Positions 23,531 through 31,434 of a stretch of DNA of 64,000 nucleotides are shown here, piece by piece. The translations under genes were made by a program, and so were the position numbers. This DNA comes from Natribaculum luteum (GTDB lineage Archaea > Halobacteriota > Halobacteria > Halobacteriales > Natrialbaceae): assembly GCF_023008545.1 (NCBI RefSeq), contig NZ_CP095397.1:1550001-1614000 (forward strand), given 5' to 3'. The notes beneath the pieces are model-generated. The model did no database searches. It had not been told where the DNA came from and saw only the letters and a program-made list of their open reading frames with translations. Positions within the stretch are counted from its first letter, which is position 1; every line of letters starts with the position of its first letter.

Positions 23531-24949
23531 ATGTCGACTGACAGACGAACCGTCCTGGCGCTGACTGGTGCGTTGCTGGCCGGCGCTGCTGGTTGTCTCG
23601 GCGACGATCCCGACAGAACGGAAGACGAGCCGAACGAGAACGGGAACGGAAACGGAACCGGTGACGGCTTCGGCGAGTACGACGCCCCCGAGTTCCCCCA
23701 ACTCGAACTCGTGACCGACCCCGAGATCGGCGACGACGCACTCGCCACGCAGGTCCGCGGCAACGTCGCGTTTTCGCTGGACTTGCTCGAGGAGTTGCGA
23801 GCCGACAGTCCCGACGAGAACCTCTTTTTCTCCCCGTACAGCGTCTCCGTGGCGCTCGCGATGACCTACGCCGGCGCACGCGGCGAGACGGCCGCGGAGA
23901 TGGCCGACGCACTGCGGTACGAACTCGAGGACGGCGACCTCCACCCCGCCTTCGGTGCACTCGAGGCGGAGTTCGCCCGCCGTAACGAGGACGGCGAAGC
24001 GCGTGGTGCCTCGAATGGCGAGCGGACGGCGTCCGCGAGTGACGACCAGGAGGGCGACGACGGCCCCGCGTTCCAGTTTACGACCGCCAACTCCCTGTGG
24101 GGTCAGGACGGGTACCCGTTCCGCGAGGACTTCCTCGACCTGCTCGAGGCCTACTACGGCGCGGGGATGCAACTGGTTGATTTCTCGGGGGGTCCCGACG
24201 AGGCGCGCCGGCAGATCAACGAGTGGGTCGAAGCACAGACGAACGATCGGATCGAGGACCTGCTCCCACAGAACTCGATCGACGCCTCGACCAAGCTCGT
24301 CCTGACGAACGCGATCTACTTCGTCGCACGCTGGAAGTACCCCTTCGCCGAGGACGAGACCGAACCCCGGACGTTCACCGGTCTCGACGGCCAGCAGACG
24401 GACGTCGAGACGATGCACCAGTCGATCGAGGTGCCCTACGCCGAGGTCGACGGCCACCAGCTGGTCGAACTCCCGTACGTCAACGACGACACCAGCATGG
24501 TGATCGTGCTGCCGGCGGACGGCGAGTTCGAGGAGTTCGAGGCGACGTTTACCGTCGACCGGCTGGCGACGATGCTCGGAGAGACGTCGGTTCCGGAGGT
24601 CGACCTCGCCCTCCCGAAGTTCGGCGTCGAGTCGAATTTCAGCCTCGTCGAGGTCATGCGGCGACTCGGCATGGAGCGGGCGTTCGGTCCCGGTGCGGAC
24701 TTCAGCGGGATGACCGACGACGGCGACCTGTTCGTGAGCGAAATTATCCACCAGAGCTTCGTCGAGGTCGACGAACGCGGCACCGAGGCGGCGGCAGCGA
24801 CGGCCGTCGCCATGGAGGACAGCGCGCCGATGGAGCACGTCGAGATGACCGTCGACCGACCGTTCCTCTTCTATATCCGGGATCGACCGACCGAGACGCC
24901 GCTGTTCGTCGGTCGGGTCGTCGACGGGGCGACGTTACAGGAGAACTGA
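23531..24949 (+). CDS. Secreted serpin (serine protease inhibitor) lipoprotein
   Basis: 472 residues. The signal STDRRTVLALTGALLAGAAGC has an arginine pair and a lipobox, then an Asn/Gly/Glu-rich linker, then a full serpin domain from about residue 75. Family motifs include NLFFSPYSVSVALAMTYAGA, TANSLWGQ, LVLTNAIYFVARWKYPF and the C-terminal DRPFLFYIRD. The reactive loop has an inhibitory hinge (E415-R-G-T-E-A-A-A-A-T-A) that places P1 near Ser431 by counting. A TATA-like TTTATT about 26 bases before the ATG suggests a leaderless mRNA. It could inhibit proteases outside the cell, possibly competitors' or the host's own. Confidence 0.92.
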   Translation: MSTDRRTVLALTGALLAGAAGCLGDDPDRTEDEPNENGNGNGTGDGFGEYDAPEFPQLELVTDPEIGDDALATQVRGNVAFSLDLLEELRADSPDENLFFSPYSVSVALAMTYAGARGETAAEMADALRYELEDGDLHPAFGALEAEFARRNEDGEARGASNGERTASASDDQEGDDGPAFQFTTANSLWGQDGYPFREDFLDLLEAYYGAGMQLVDFSGGPDEARRQINEWVEAQTNDRIEDLLPQNSIDASTKLVLTNAIYFVARWKYPFAEDETEPRTFTGLDGQQTDVETMHQSIEVPYAEVDGHQLVELPYVNDDTSMVIVLPADGEFEEFEATFTVDRLATMLGETSVPEVDLALPKFGVESNFSLVEVMRRLGMERAFGPGADFSGMTDDGDLFVSEIIHQSFVEVDERGTEAAAATAVAMEDSAPMEHVEMTVDRPFLFYIRDRPTETPLFVGRVVDGATLQEN

Positions 24950-24965
24950 CGGCCCACGCGACTCG

Positions 24966-25823
24966 TCACGCCGACTCGAGGCGAACCCGCACCCGCTGGC
25001 CGACCTCGAGCGGCCGATCCGGACAGATCAGCTTCGCCCCGAAGTCGGCGTCTCGAGCGCAGAACAAGGACAGCCCGGTGATCGGCTCGCCGTCGACCGT
25101 CACGGTCACGTCGTCCCACGTGACGGTCCGGTCGCTGGCGACGCCGAGTCGGTCGCCGTTCAGCGAAACCGGTCCGTCCGTCCCGTCGAGCAGCCCGCCG
25201 CCGTCGTAGTGCGGGAGGCCGCCGTCGAGGACGCCGCCGCCGTCCGCGCGGACGCCGACGAACTCGGTGCCTGGATTCGGGTGGACCGGCGCGTCGAGAG
25301 CCGCGTAGGTCTCGCCGGTCGCGACGACCGTCCCCGTTCCGTCCCACTCGAGCGGACGCACCGCGACGCCGGGGTCGATGGGAAGCGACCCCGACGCCCG
25401 GTAGGGGTTCTGTTCCGGTCGGCGGAAGCCGACGTGGAGGTGGTTGTCGACCCACGGGGCGAAGAAGCCGGCGCGGACGAGCGTGCCGAGTCGCTGACCC
25501 CGTTCGATCCGGTCGCCCGCCTCGACTGTGGGGTCGACGTGGAGGATGCGGGCGGTCAGCCCCGCGACGGACGCGGGTTCCGAACACTCGAGTACGATCA
25601 GGTGGTCGTGTGCCGGTGCGTACGGCTTCGGCGGCGCACGGACCGTCTTCGTCTCGAGGACGGTCCCGGCGACGGGGCTCGGGGCCGCGGTCGTCCGTCC
25701 GTCGGTCGGCGTTCCGGGATAGAGGTCGACCGCTCGCCCCTCGTCGTGAGCGGAATACGGCGAGTTGTACAGCGTGAACCGTTCGTACTGTCCCAGAATC
25801 TCCTCGCCGAGCGTGACGGCCAT
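24966..25823 (-). CDS. M23-like (duplicated hybrid motif) protein
   Basis: 285 residues from the ATG at 25823; the open frame runs further but overlaps the promoter region. The N-terminal half resembles the LytM/M23 beta fold: SAHDEGRAVDLYPG (the H--D pair of the zinc site), SPVAGTVLET, and DNHLHVGFR (the HxH motif). Because both parts of the zinc site seem present it may be active, but haloarchaea lack peptidoglycan, so the substrate is unclear. The C-terminal half holds repeated beta segments of no known family. It is divergent from the lipoate ligase gene, with 137 bases between the starts. Confidence 0.65.
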   Translation of the reverse strand: MAVTLGEEILGQYERFTLYNSPYSAHDEGRAVDLYPGTPTDGRTTAAPSPVAGTVLETKTVRAPPKPYAPAHDHLIVLECSEPASVAGLTARILHVDPTVEAGDRIERGQRLGTLVRAGFFAPWVDNHLHVGFRRPEQNPYRASGSLPIDPGVAVRPLEWDGTGTVVATGETYAALDAPVHPNPGTEFVGVRADGGGVLDGGLPHYDGGGLLDGTDGPVSLNGDRLGVASDRTVTWDDVTVTVDGEPITGLSLFCARDADFGAKLICPDRPLEVGQRVRVRLESA

Positions 25824-25960
25824 CGATGTCGCTGGTCGGTTGCGAGGACGTTTATACTCCCGGATACCGGTCCGTGACTGCCCGATCGCGTCTCGCGTGC
25901 GATCGGTGTGTGAACCGTGGTATCCGGCAGTATTTGGTCCGTCGGCTCCAACCGCCTGCC

Positions 25961-26668
25961 ATGCCCGCACGCGTCTTCCGGGGTCGGGCCGGAACGATCG
26001 ACGCCGACCGCGAGGTCAGCGAGCGACTGCTCGACGTCGCCGCGGCCGGCGACCCCGCGATTCGCGTCTGGATGCCCCACCGCCAGGTCGCCTTCGGCCG
26101 TCGCGACGCCTGCCTCGAGGGGTACGGCCGCGCACAGGACGTCGCCCGCGAGCGCGGGTTTCCGCCGGTCGAGCGCAGCGTCGGCGGTCGAGCGGTCGCC
26201 TACGACGGGGCGACGACGCTGGCGTTCGCCCGCGCGGAACCAGTCGCCGACTTCCGGCGCGGCACCGACGAGCGATACGAGCGACTGACGAGCGACGTCG
26301 AGTTCGCACTCGAGGACCTGGGCGTCGCACTCGAGCGCGGCGAACCCGCAGACTCGTTCTGTCCCGGAACCCACTCGCTGCAGGCCGGAGGCGTGGCCGC
26401 AGGCAAACTCGTCGGCATCGCCCAGCGCGTCCGCAGCGATGCCGCAGTCGCCTCCGGCATTCTGATCGTCGACGACCGGGAACTCGTCGACGTCCTCGAG
26501 GCGGTCTACGACGCGCTCGCGGTGCCGTTCGACCCGGACTCGGTCGGCAGCGTCGCGGCTGCGGGCGGGCCGTCCGACGCCGACCGCGTCCGCGAGGCGC
26601 TCGAGGACGCTCTCGTCGGCGGGCGGCAACGGGTCGCCGAACGCGTGGCCGTCGACGACCGATCCTGA
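25961..26668 (+). CDS. Lipoate/biotin protein ligase family protein (LplA-like)
   Basis: 235 residues of the BPL/LplA fold. Visible blocks are IRVWMPHRQVAFGRRDA, VERSVGGRAVAYDG (the RRxxGGRxxxH-like region, here with Tyr-Asp in place of His) and HSLQAGGVAAGKLVGIAQRV, which carries the catalytic lysine of LplA/B ligases. It would attach lipoate, octanoate or a similar cofactor to a carrier domain. Archaeal LplA often needs a separate C-terminal partner, which is not seen here. The start MPARVF is chosen because the upstream open stretch lacks coding character. Confidence 0.8.
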   Translation: MPARVFRGRAGTIDADREVSERLLDVAAAGDPAIRVWMPHRQVAFGRRDACLEGYGRAQDVARERGFPPVERSVGGRAVAYDGATTLAFARAEPVADFRRGTDERYERLTSDVEFALEDLGVALERGEPADSFCPGTHSLQAGGVAAGKLVGIAQRVRSDAAVASGILIVDDRELVDVLEAVYDALAVPFDPDSVGSVAAAGGPSDADRVREALEDALVGGRQRVAERVAVDDRS

Positions 26669-26740
26669 CGGAGGGAGGACAAGATTTTTCCCGCCGACCG
26701 TCCCCGACTCGAGCATGCACGGACGATCGGGAGGGAGTCG

Positions 26741-27202
26741 ATGACCGACGACCCTCTGGAAGACGGTCCCGACACCGAACTGTGGGACGACCTGCTCGCG
26801 GATGCGGAAGCGTTCGCGACGGAATACCGCGAGGAGGGGTGGGAAGTCCTCACCGTCCAGCCGAGCGACGTCTCGCTCGCCGCGGACGACGATCGGATCG
26901 GCCTCGTCGTCTTCGTTTCCGACGACGAGTACGACGACCTCGAGGCGGTCGTCGAACGCGAGGCCGCGTCGTTCGAGGCGGCGGAGGTCTACCGCCGGAT
27001 CGCCGACGACACCGCTGCCGTCGTCGCGATCGAACTCGACGAACGGACCCAGACTGCGGTCGTCGTTCCGATGCAGTACTCCCTTTCGCAGGTCGCGTCG
27101 CCGCTCGAGGTGGACGACCTCCTCGTTCACGTTCGGCCCTCCTCGCTCGAGAACTGGGTGACGTTCTCGCACGACGATCCGTCGTTGTTTTTCCCGGACT
27201 GA
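26741..27202 (+). CDS. Haloarchaeal protein of unknown function, paralogue of 33987-34532
   Basis: 153 residues, acidic, no signal or membrane segment. It has an alpha-beta pattern: EGWEVLTVQPSDVSL, then VVFVSDDEYDDLEAVV, VVAIELDERTQTAVVVPMQYS and a closing HVRPSSLENWVTFSHDDPSLFF. The same blocks, in the same order, occur in a second gene at 33987-34532, which shows common descent. The pattern ends in a conserved VRP-S...V-FSH--P--FF. I do not recognise a biochemical role. It sits after the lipoate ligase gene on the same strand. Confidence 0.7.
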   Translation: MTDDPLEDGPDTELWDDLLADAEAFATEYREEGWEVLTVQPSDVSLAADDDRIGLVVFVSDDEYDDLEAVVEREAASFEAAEVYRRIADDTAAVVAIELDERTQTAVVVPMQYSLSQVASPLEVDDLLVHVRPSSLENWVTFSHDDPSLFFPD

Positions 27203-27227
27203 CCGGTGGCCGACCGGTCGCGATCGG

Positions 27228-27581
27228 TCACGCGATCGCGGTCGCGATCGAGACACCGACCATCCCGCCCAGGCCGAACGCACAGAGCAACAACATTGCC
27301 CGGCGGGACTTCGCTTCCGTCCAGTCGCTGCCGGTCTCGAGGTGTCGGTGTGCGGCCTCGAGGCCGCGCCCGGCCAGGACGGCGGTCGACCAGCCGAGCA
27401 ACGCGGCACCGAAGACCAGCGCGCCGAGCGAGAACACCCGTGCGCTCGCGTCGGCGTCGGTTCCGACCGCGAGCGCGACGACCGTCACTGCGCCGGCGAC
27501 CGCACCTACGGCGAACATCGCACCGAGTCGAGAGAGCGGGGGATGCGGCGATTCGGCGCCTGCGGGGCCGTCTGCGTCCAT
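27228..27581 (-). CDS. Small four-helix membrane protein
   Basis: 117 residues with four hydrophobic segments (MFAVGAVAGAVTVVALAV, VFSLGALVFGAALLGWSTAV, and two more to the C-terminus, MLLLCAFGLGGMVGVSIATA). The short N-terminal region is acidic. It starts three bases after the stop of the DppC-like permease and shares its strand, so it is probably cotranscribed with the peptide transporter. No family function is known to me. Confidence 0.6.
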   Translation of the reverse strand: MDADGPAGAESPHPPLSRLGAMFAVGAVAGAVTVVALAVGTDADASARVFSLGALVFGAALLGWSTAVLAGRGLEAAHRHLETGSDWTEAKSRRAMLLLCAFGLGGMVGVSIATAIA

Positions 27582-27584
27582 CGA

Positions 27585-28547
27585 TCAGTCGACGGCCTCG
27601 CGCATCCGCGGATCGAGCGCGTCGCGCATCCCGTCACCCAGCAGGTTGAACCCGAGCACGGTGAGCGCGAGCAACAGGCCGGGGAAGAACGACCACCACC
27701 AGTGGCCTGACAACAGCCCCTGTTCGACGCCGTTCGAGAGCATCAGCCCCCAGGAGGGCGTGCCAGCGGTCGCCCCGAAGCCGAGAAACGAGAGCGCGGC
27801 GATGTCGATGATCGCCAGCCCGTAGTTCAGCGTACTCTGGACGGTGATCGGCGCGATGGCGTTCGGCAGGACGTGTCTGAGGATGACGCGCCTGTCGCGT
27901 GCGCCGAGCGAGACCGTCGCCTCGATGTACTCGTCCTCGAGTACCTTCAACGCGGCACCGCGAACGACACGGGCGAACCGCGGCGTGTAGACGAGCGTGA
28001 GCGCGATGACGGCCTTCCAGAGGCCGGCACCGAAGATGGCTACGAGCGCGAGCGCGAGCAGCAGGCTGGGAAACGCCAGCAGGACGTCCATCGTCCGCAT
28101 GATGAGGTTGTCGATCCAGCCGCCGTAGTAGGCCGCGATGGTCCCGAGGCCGACGCCGAGTGCGGTCGACGCGGCGACCGTGATCGTCCCGTACTTCAGC
28201 GCCAGCCACGCGCCGTAACGAACGCGGTCGAAGATGTCCCGTCCCTGGATGTCGGTCCCCATCGGGTGTGCACAGGAACCGGCAGACTGGATCGCCGCGA
28301 TCGCGCTGCGTTCGCCACATGGCCCCTCCATCGACGGGTTCGTCCCGAGCTGGGTGGCCGTGATCGCCTCGAGGTCGAGGAACAGTCGCGCCTGCACCGC
28401 GACGACGACGATCAGCAGGATGATCCCCAGTCCGAGGAGGGCGAGGCGGTTCGACAGCAGCTCGGAGAGAAACGGCGACTGGCGGAGTCGCTCGAAGAAC
28501 CCTCGGCGGTACTGGTCTGTTCGTTGAGAGGTAGTTTCGGAGCTCAT
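27585..28547 (-). CDS. Peptide/nickel ABC transporter permease (DppC-type)
   Basis: 320 residues. An N-terminal membrane helix (LGLGIILLIVVVAVQARLF) is followed by a cytoplasm-facing or periplasm-like loop with paired cysteines, then five helices of the BPD_transp_1 domain. The EAA loop for ATPase contact is EATVSLGARDRRVILRHVLPNAIAPI. It starts inside the stop codon of the DppB gene (ATGA overlap), so the two are translationally coupled. The partner membrane and ATPase genes are adjacent, and together they form a Dpp/Opp importer. Whether the ligand is a peptide, nickel or another solute is not clear. Confidence 0.9.
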   Translation of the reverse strand: MSSETTSQRTDQYRRGFFERLRQSPFLSELLSNRLALLGLGIILLIVVVAVQARLFLDLEAITATQLGTNPSMEGPCGERSAIAAIQSAGSCAHPMGTDIQGRDIFDRVRYGAWLALKYGTITVAASTALGVGLGTIAAYYGGWIDNLIMRTMDVLLAFPSLLLALALVAIFGAGLWKAVIALTLVYTPRFARVVRGAALKVLEDEYIEATVSLGARDRRVILRHVLPNAIAPITVQSTLNYGLAIIDIAALSFLGFGATAGTPSWGLMLSNGVEQGLLSGHWWWSFFPGLLLALTVLGFNLLGDGMRDALDPRMREAVD

Positions 28548-29557
28548 TGGTCAATCCTCGGATCGAGTATCGAGTAAGTGACGTCGACGCCCAGGTTCAC
28601 CAGCGTAAACAGGAACGCAAACAGCAGGACGGTCCCCTGGACGAGCGGGTAGTCGCCGACACTGATCGCGTCGACGAGCAGGATACCGATGCCCGTGATA
28701 TTGAACACCGTCTCCGTGAGGACGGCCCCGCCGAGCAGGGAGCCAAACTGGATGCCGATGATGGTGACCACCGGAATCAGTGCGTTCCGGAAGCCGTGTT
28801 TCATGACCGTGATCTTCGCCCCCTGGCCTTTCGCGCGGGCGGTCCGCATGTAGTCCTGGCGGATCACCTCGAGCATCGACGAGCGCATCATCCGGGAGAT
28901 CAGCGCCATCGAGTAGACGCCGATCACCAGCGAGGGCAACAGCATGTGCTGGACGGCAGAGAGGAAGGCGTCGAGGTTTCCGGACAGCAGCGCGTCGACG
29001 GTGATCAGCCCGGTCACCGCATCGATCGAGTAATTACTCGAGATGCGCCCGCTGGTCGGGAGCACGTCGAGCACCGTTGCGAACACCAGGATGAGCAGCG
29101 GCCCGCTCCAGAAGATCGGGATGCTGATCCCGGTGAGCGCGCCGATTCGGGTCAGGTGATCCGTCACGGAGTCCTGTTTGACGGCGCTTAAAATGCCAAG
29201 CGGGATCCCGAAGACGATCCCCGCGAGCTGTCCGTAGATGGCCAACTCGAGGGTGACCGGGAACCGATAGCGCAACACGTCGGTCACGGGCGTTCCCCTG
29301 CGAATGACGTAGGAGTTACCGAAGTCGAGCTGGATTGCGTTCCAGAGGAATCGCCCGTACTGGACGTAGATCGGATCGTTCAGTCCGAGGTCGTTCTCGA
29401 TCTGGCGGACGAACTCCTCGGAGGCGCGCTGTCCGGCGATCGTCCGGGCCGGATTCCCCGGCGACAGATGGAGGATGGCGAAGACGACCGTGGCCACTCC
29501 CAGCACGACCGGAACGAGCAAGAGCAGCCGCTTGAGCAGAAATCGCTTACTAATCAT
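28544..29557 (-). CDS. Peptide/nickel ABC transporter permease (DppB-type)
   Basis: 337 residues. Its first helix (LLLLVPVVLGVATVVFAIL) and HLSPGNPARTIAGQRAS block are standard for the OppB/DppB group. The EAA loop is YMRTARAKGQGAKITVMKHGFRNALIPV. Six membrane helices are expected. It overlaps dppC by four bases and follows the solute-binding gene by about 60 bases on the same strand. It forms the inner channel with the DppC-like protein. Confidence 0.92.
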   Translation of the reverse strand: MISKRFLLKRLLLLVPVVLGVATVVFAILHLSPGNPARTIAGQRASEEFVRQIENDLGLNDPIYVQYGRFLWNAIQLDFGNSYVIRRGTPVTDVLRYRFPVTLELAIYGQLAGIVFGIPLGILSAVKQDSVTDHLTRIGALTGISIPIFWSGPLLILVFATVLDVLPTSGRISSNYSIDAVTGLITVDALLSGNLDAFLSAVQHMLLPSLVIGVYSMALISRMMRSSMLEVIRQDYMRTARAKGQGAKITVMKHGFRNALIPVVTIIGIQFGSLLGGAVLTETVFNITGIGILLVDAISVGDYPLVQGTVLLFAFLFTLVNLGVDVTYSILDPRIDQ

Positions 29558-29616
29558 GTGCTACCTGTCGTCGTTACGTACGTTCATACTGAACTAGCAG
29601 TTGCTCGGTTCGACCG

Positions 29617-31296
29617 TTACTCCCCGAGCTCGACGAGGTTGAGGAACGGGCCGCCGATCGCCTCGATGACGTAGCCGTCGACGCGTTCGTGTACCCCGCG
29701 GAGCTCTTCCGTGTGGGTCATGAAGACCCACGGCGCTTCCTCGTGGACGATGTCGGCGGCCTCGAGGTACATCTCCTCGCGCTCGGCCTCGTCGTAGGTC
29801 TGCTGGGCGTCGGTGACGAGTTCCATGAACTCGGTGTTCGCCCATGCCGATCGACTGCCGTCGTTGTATCCTTCGGCGTCGAAGCTCACCCAGTCCTGGC
29901 CGTCCGGGACGTCCTCGACGGCGACGCCGGGGTGGAGCAGCGGACTGTAGAAGTTGTCCGGGTCGGCGTTGTCGGAGATCCAGCCGAGGAAACAGGCGTC
30001 GTGTCTCCCTTCCGCGGTGTAATCGAGATACGCGTCCCACGTGGACTGTTCGTTGATCTCGACGTCGATACCGACGTCGGCGAGGTTCGAGCGAACCGTC
30101 TCTGCCGTCTGGACCGGCGAGGCGAAGTACGGCCGCGGGTTCGTCATCGTCGCGAGCTCGAACGAGAAGCCGTCTCCGAGGTCGGCCTCGTCGAGCAGTT
30201 CCTGGGCCCGATCGGTGTCGTACTCGTAGGGGTCGAGGTCCTCGTTGTGGCCCATCACCGTCGGGGGCAGCGGCTGACTGGACTGGATCGCCAGGCCGCG
30301 GTAGATGTTCTCGACGATCGCCTGGGTGTCGATCGCGTGGCTGATCGCCTGACGGACCCGCCTGTCACGGAACTCCTCGACGCGGTCCATGTTGAACGCC
30401 ATGTAGCCGATGGTCATCCCAGGGGTGCGCTCGAGGGCGGCGTTGTCGTAGCCCTCGATGACGTCCGACTGGGCGGCACCGACGCCGTCGATGATGTCCA
30501 CCTCGCCGTTGCCGAGTGCCTGGGCGCGCGAGGAGTTCTCGCCGATCGCCTCGAAGACCAGTTCGTCGACCGTGGGTGTCTCACCCCAGTACTCCTCGTT
30601 CGGCGACAGCCGGATGCGCTGGTTGCCGGTTTCCCAGGTGTCGAACGTGAACGGGCCGGTGCCGATCGGATCGGTTCCGAAGTCGTGGTCGTTCTCGATC
30701 TCGCTTTTCGGCAACACGGCCATCGCGAACACGGCGAGCGAACGGAGGAACGGCGCGTAGCGCTTCCCGAGTTCGATCTCGAGTTCGTAGTCGCCGGTCG
30801 CCTCGACGGACTCGACCGGACCAAAGAGGTACGGACCGTAGAACGACTGGGTCGCTCCGTCCTCTTCCTCGTCTCCCGTTCCGATGAAGTAGTCGTACTC
30901 CTCGTCGACGAATCGGCGGTACGTGGCGATGAAGTCCTCGGCCGTGAGTTCGTCGCCGTTGCTGAACGTCACGCCCTCGCGAAGCGTGAGCGTGGTCGTG
31001 GTCTCTTCGAGGCCGTAATCCTCGGCGAGACCCGCGACCAGGGTGGACTCGCCGGCTTCGAAGTGGACGAGCCGATCGTACACCTGGTTGATGACCTTCG
31101 CGTCCTCGCCGGAACTGGTCGCCTGCGGGTCGAGCGTCGCCGAGTCCGCCCCGCGGCCGTACACGAGGAGCCCATCGCTGCTCCCGCCGTCGTCGCTGTC
31201 GTCGCCGCCCAGACATCCCGCGACGGCCATCGTCGCTGCAGCACCACCGGCCGCCTTCAGAACGGACCGACGATCTACTGTAGGTTCCTGTGACAT
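29617..31296 (-). CDS. Peptide/solute-binding lipoprotein (DppA-type)
   Basis: 559 residues. A Tat lipoprotein signal (DRRSVLKAAGGAAATMAVAGC) with lipobox, a Asp/Ser-rich linker, then an SBP_bac_5 domain: LDPQATSSGEDAKVINQVYD, LREGVTFSNGDELTAEDF, the GTGPFTFDTWETGNQ block and later SHAIDTQAIV. It captures the ligand outside the cell for the DppBC permease. The TATA (rc of ATTATAAT, about 31320-31327) lies some 25-30 bases before the ATG, suggesting a leaderless mRNA with a palindrome at the very start of transcription. It is the first gene of the transporter operon after the fused ATPase gene. Confidence 0.92.
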   Translation of the reverse strand: MSQEPTVDRRSVLKAAGGAAATMAVAGCLGGDDSDDGGSSDGLLVYGRGADSATLDPQATSSGEDAKVINQVYDRLVHFEAGESTLVAGLAEDYGLEETTTTLTLREGVTFSNGDELTAEDFIATYRRFVDEEYDYFIGTGDEEEDGATQSFYGPYLFGPVESVEATGDYELEIELGKRYAPFLRSLAVFAMAVLPKSEIENDHDFGTDPIGTGPFTFDTWETGNQRIRLSPNEEYWGETPTVDELVFEAIGENSSRAQALGNGEVDIIDGVGAAQSDVIEGYDNAALERTPGMTIGYMAFNMDRVEEFRDRRVRQAISHAIDTQAIVENIYRGLAIQSSQPLPPTVMGHNEDLDPYEYDTDRAQELLDEADLGDGFSFELATMTNPRPYFASPVQTAETVRSNLADVGIDVEINEQSTWDAYLDYTAEGRHDACFLGWISDNADPDNFYSPLLHPGVAVEDVPDGQDWVSFDAEGYNDGSRSAWANTEFMELVTDAQQTYDEAEREEMYLEAADIVHEEAPWVFMTHTEELRGVHERVDGYVIEAIGGPFLNLVELGE

Positions 31297-31311
31297 ACAC
31301 TCACAAGTGTA
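31296..31311. promoter_or_regulatory. Palindrome at the DppA-type gene start
   Basis: TACACTCACAAGTGTA, 6-bp perfect arms and a 4-base spacer, lies between the start codon and the TATA box of the solute-binding gene. It covers the expected transcription start. It is a candidate repressor site or a short leader hairpin. Confidence 0.45.
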
Positions 31312-31434
31312 GTAGTGACATTATAATAGTATCGGATCGACCTCGCTCGAAACCGCAGTACACGCCGGTCATCGTCGGGAAGAACGTCCGGTTACACCCT
31401 CGAGAAGTCCGATCGCTACCTGTCCTCTCTCCCG

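Noticed and set aside
25598-27825. Two very long open frames on opposite strands (25598-27409 and 25765-27825)
   Set aside because: They are Arg- and Ser-rich shadows of the lipoate ligase, M23-like and other genes, and the true coding strands have recognisable motifs.
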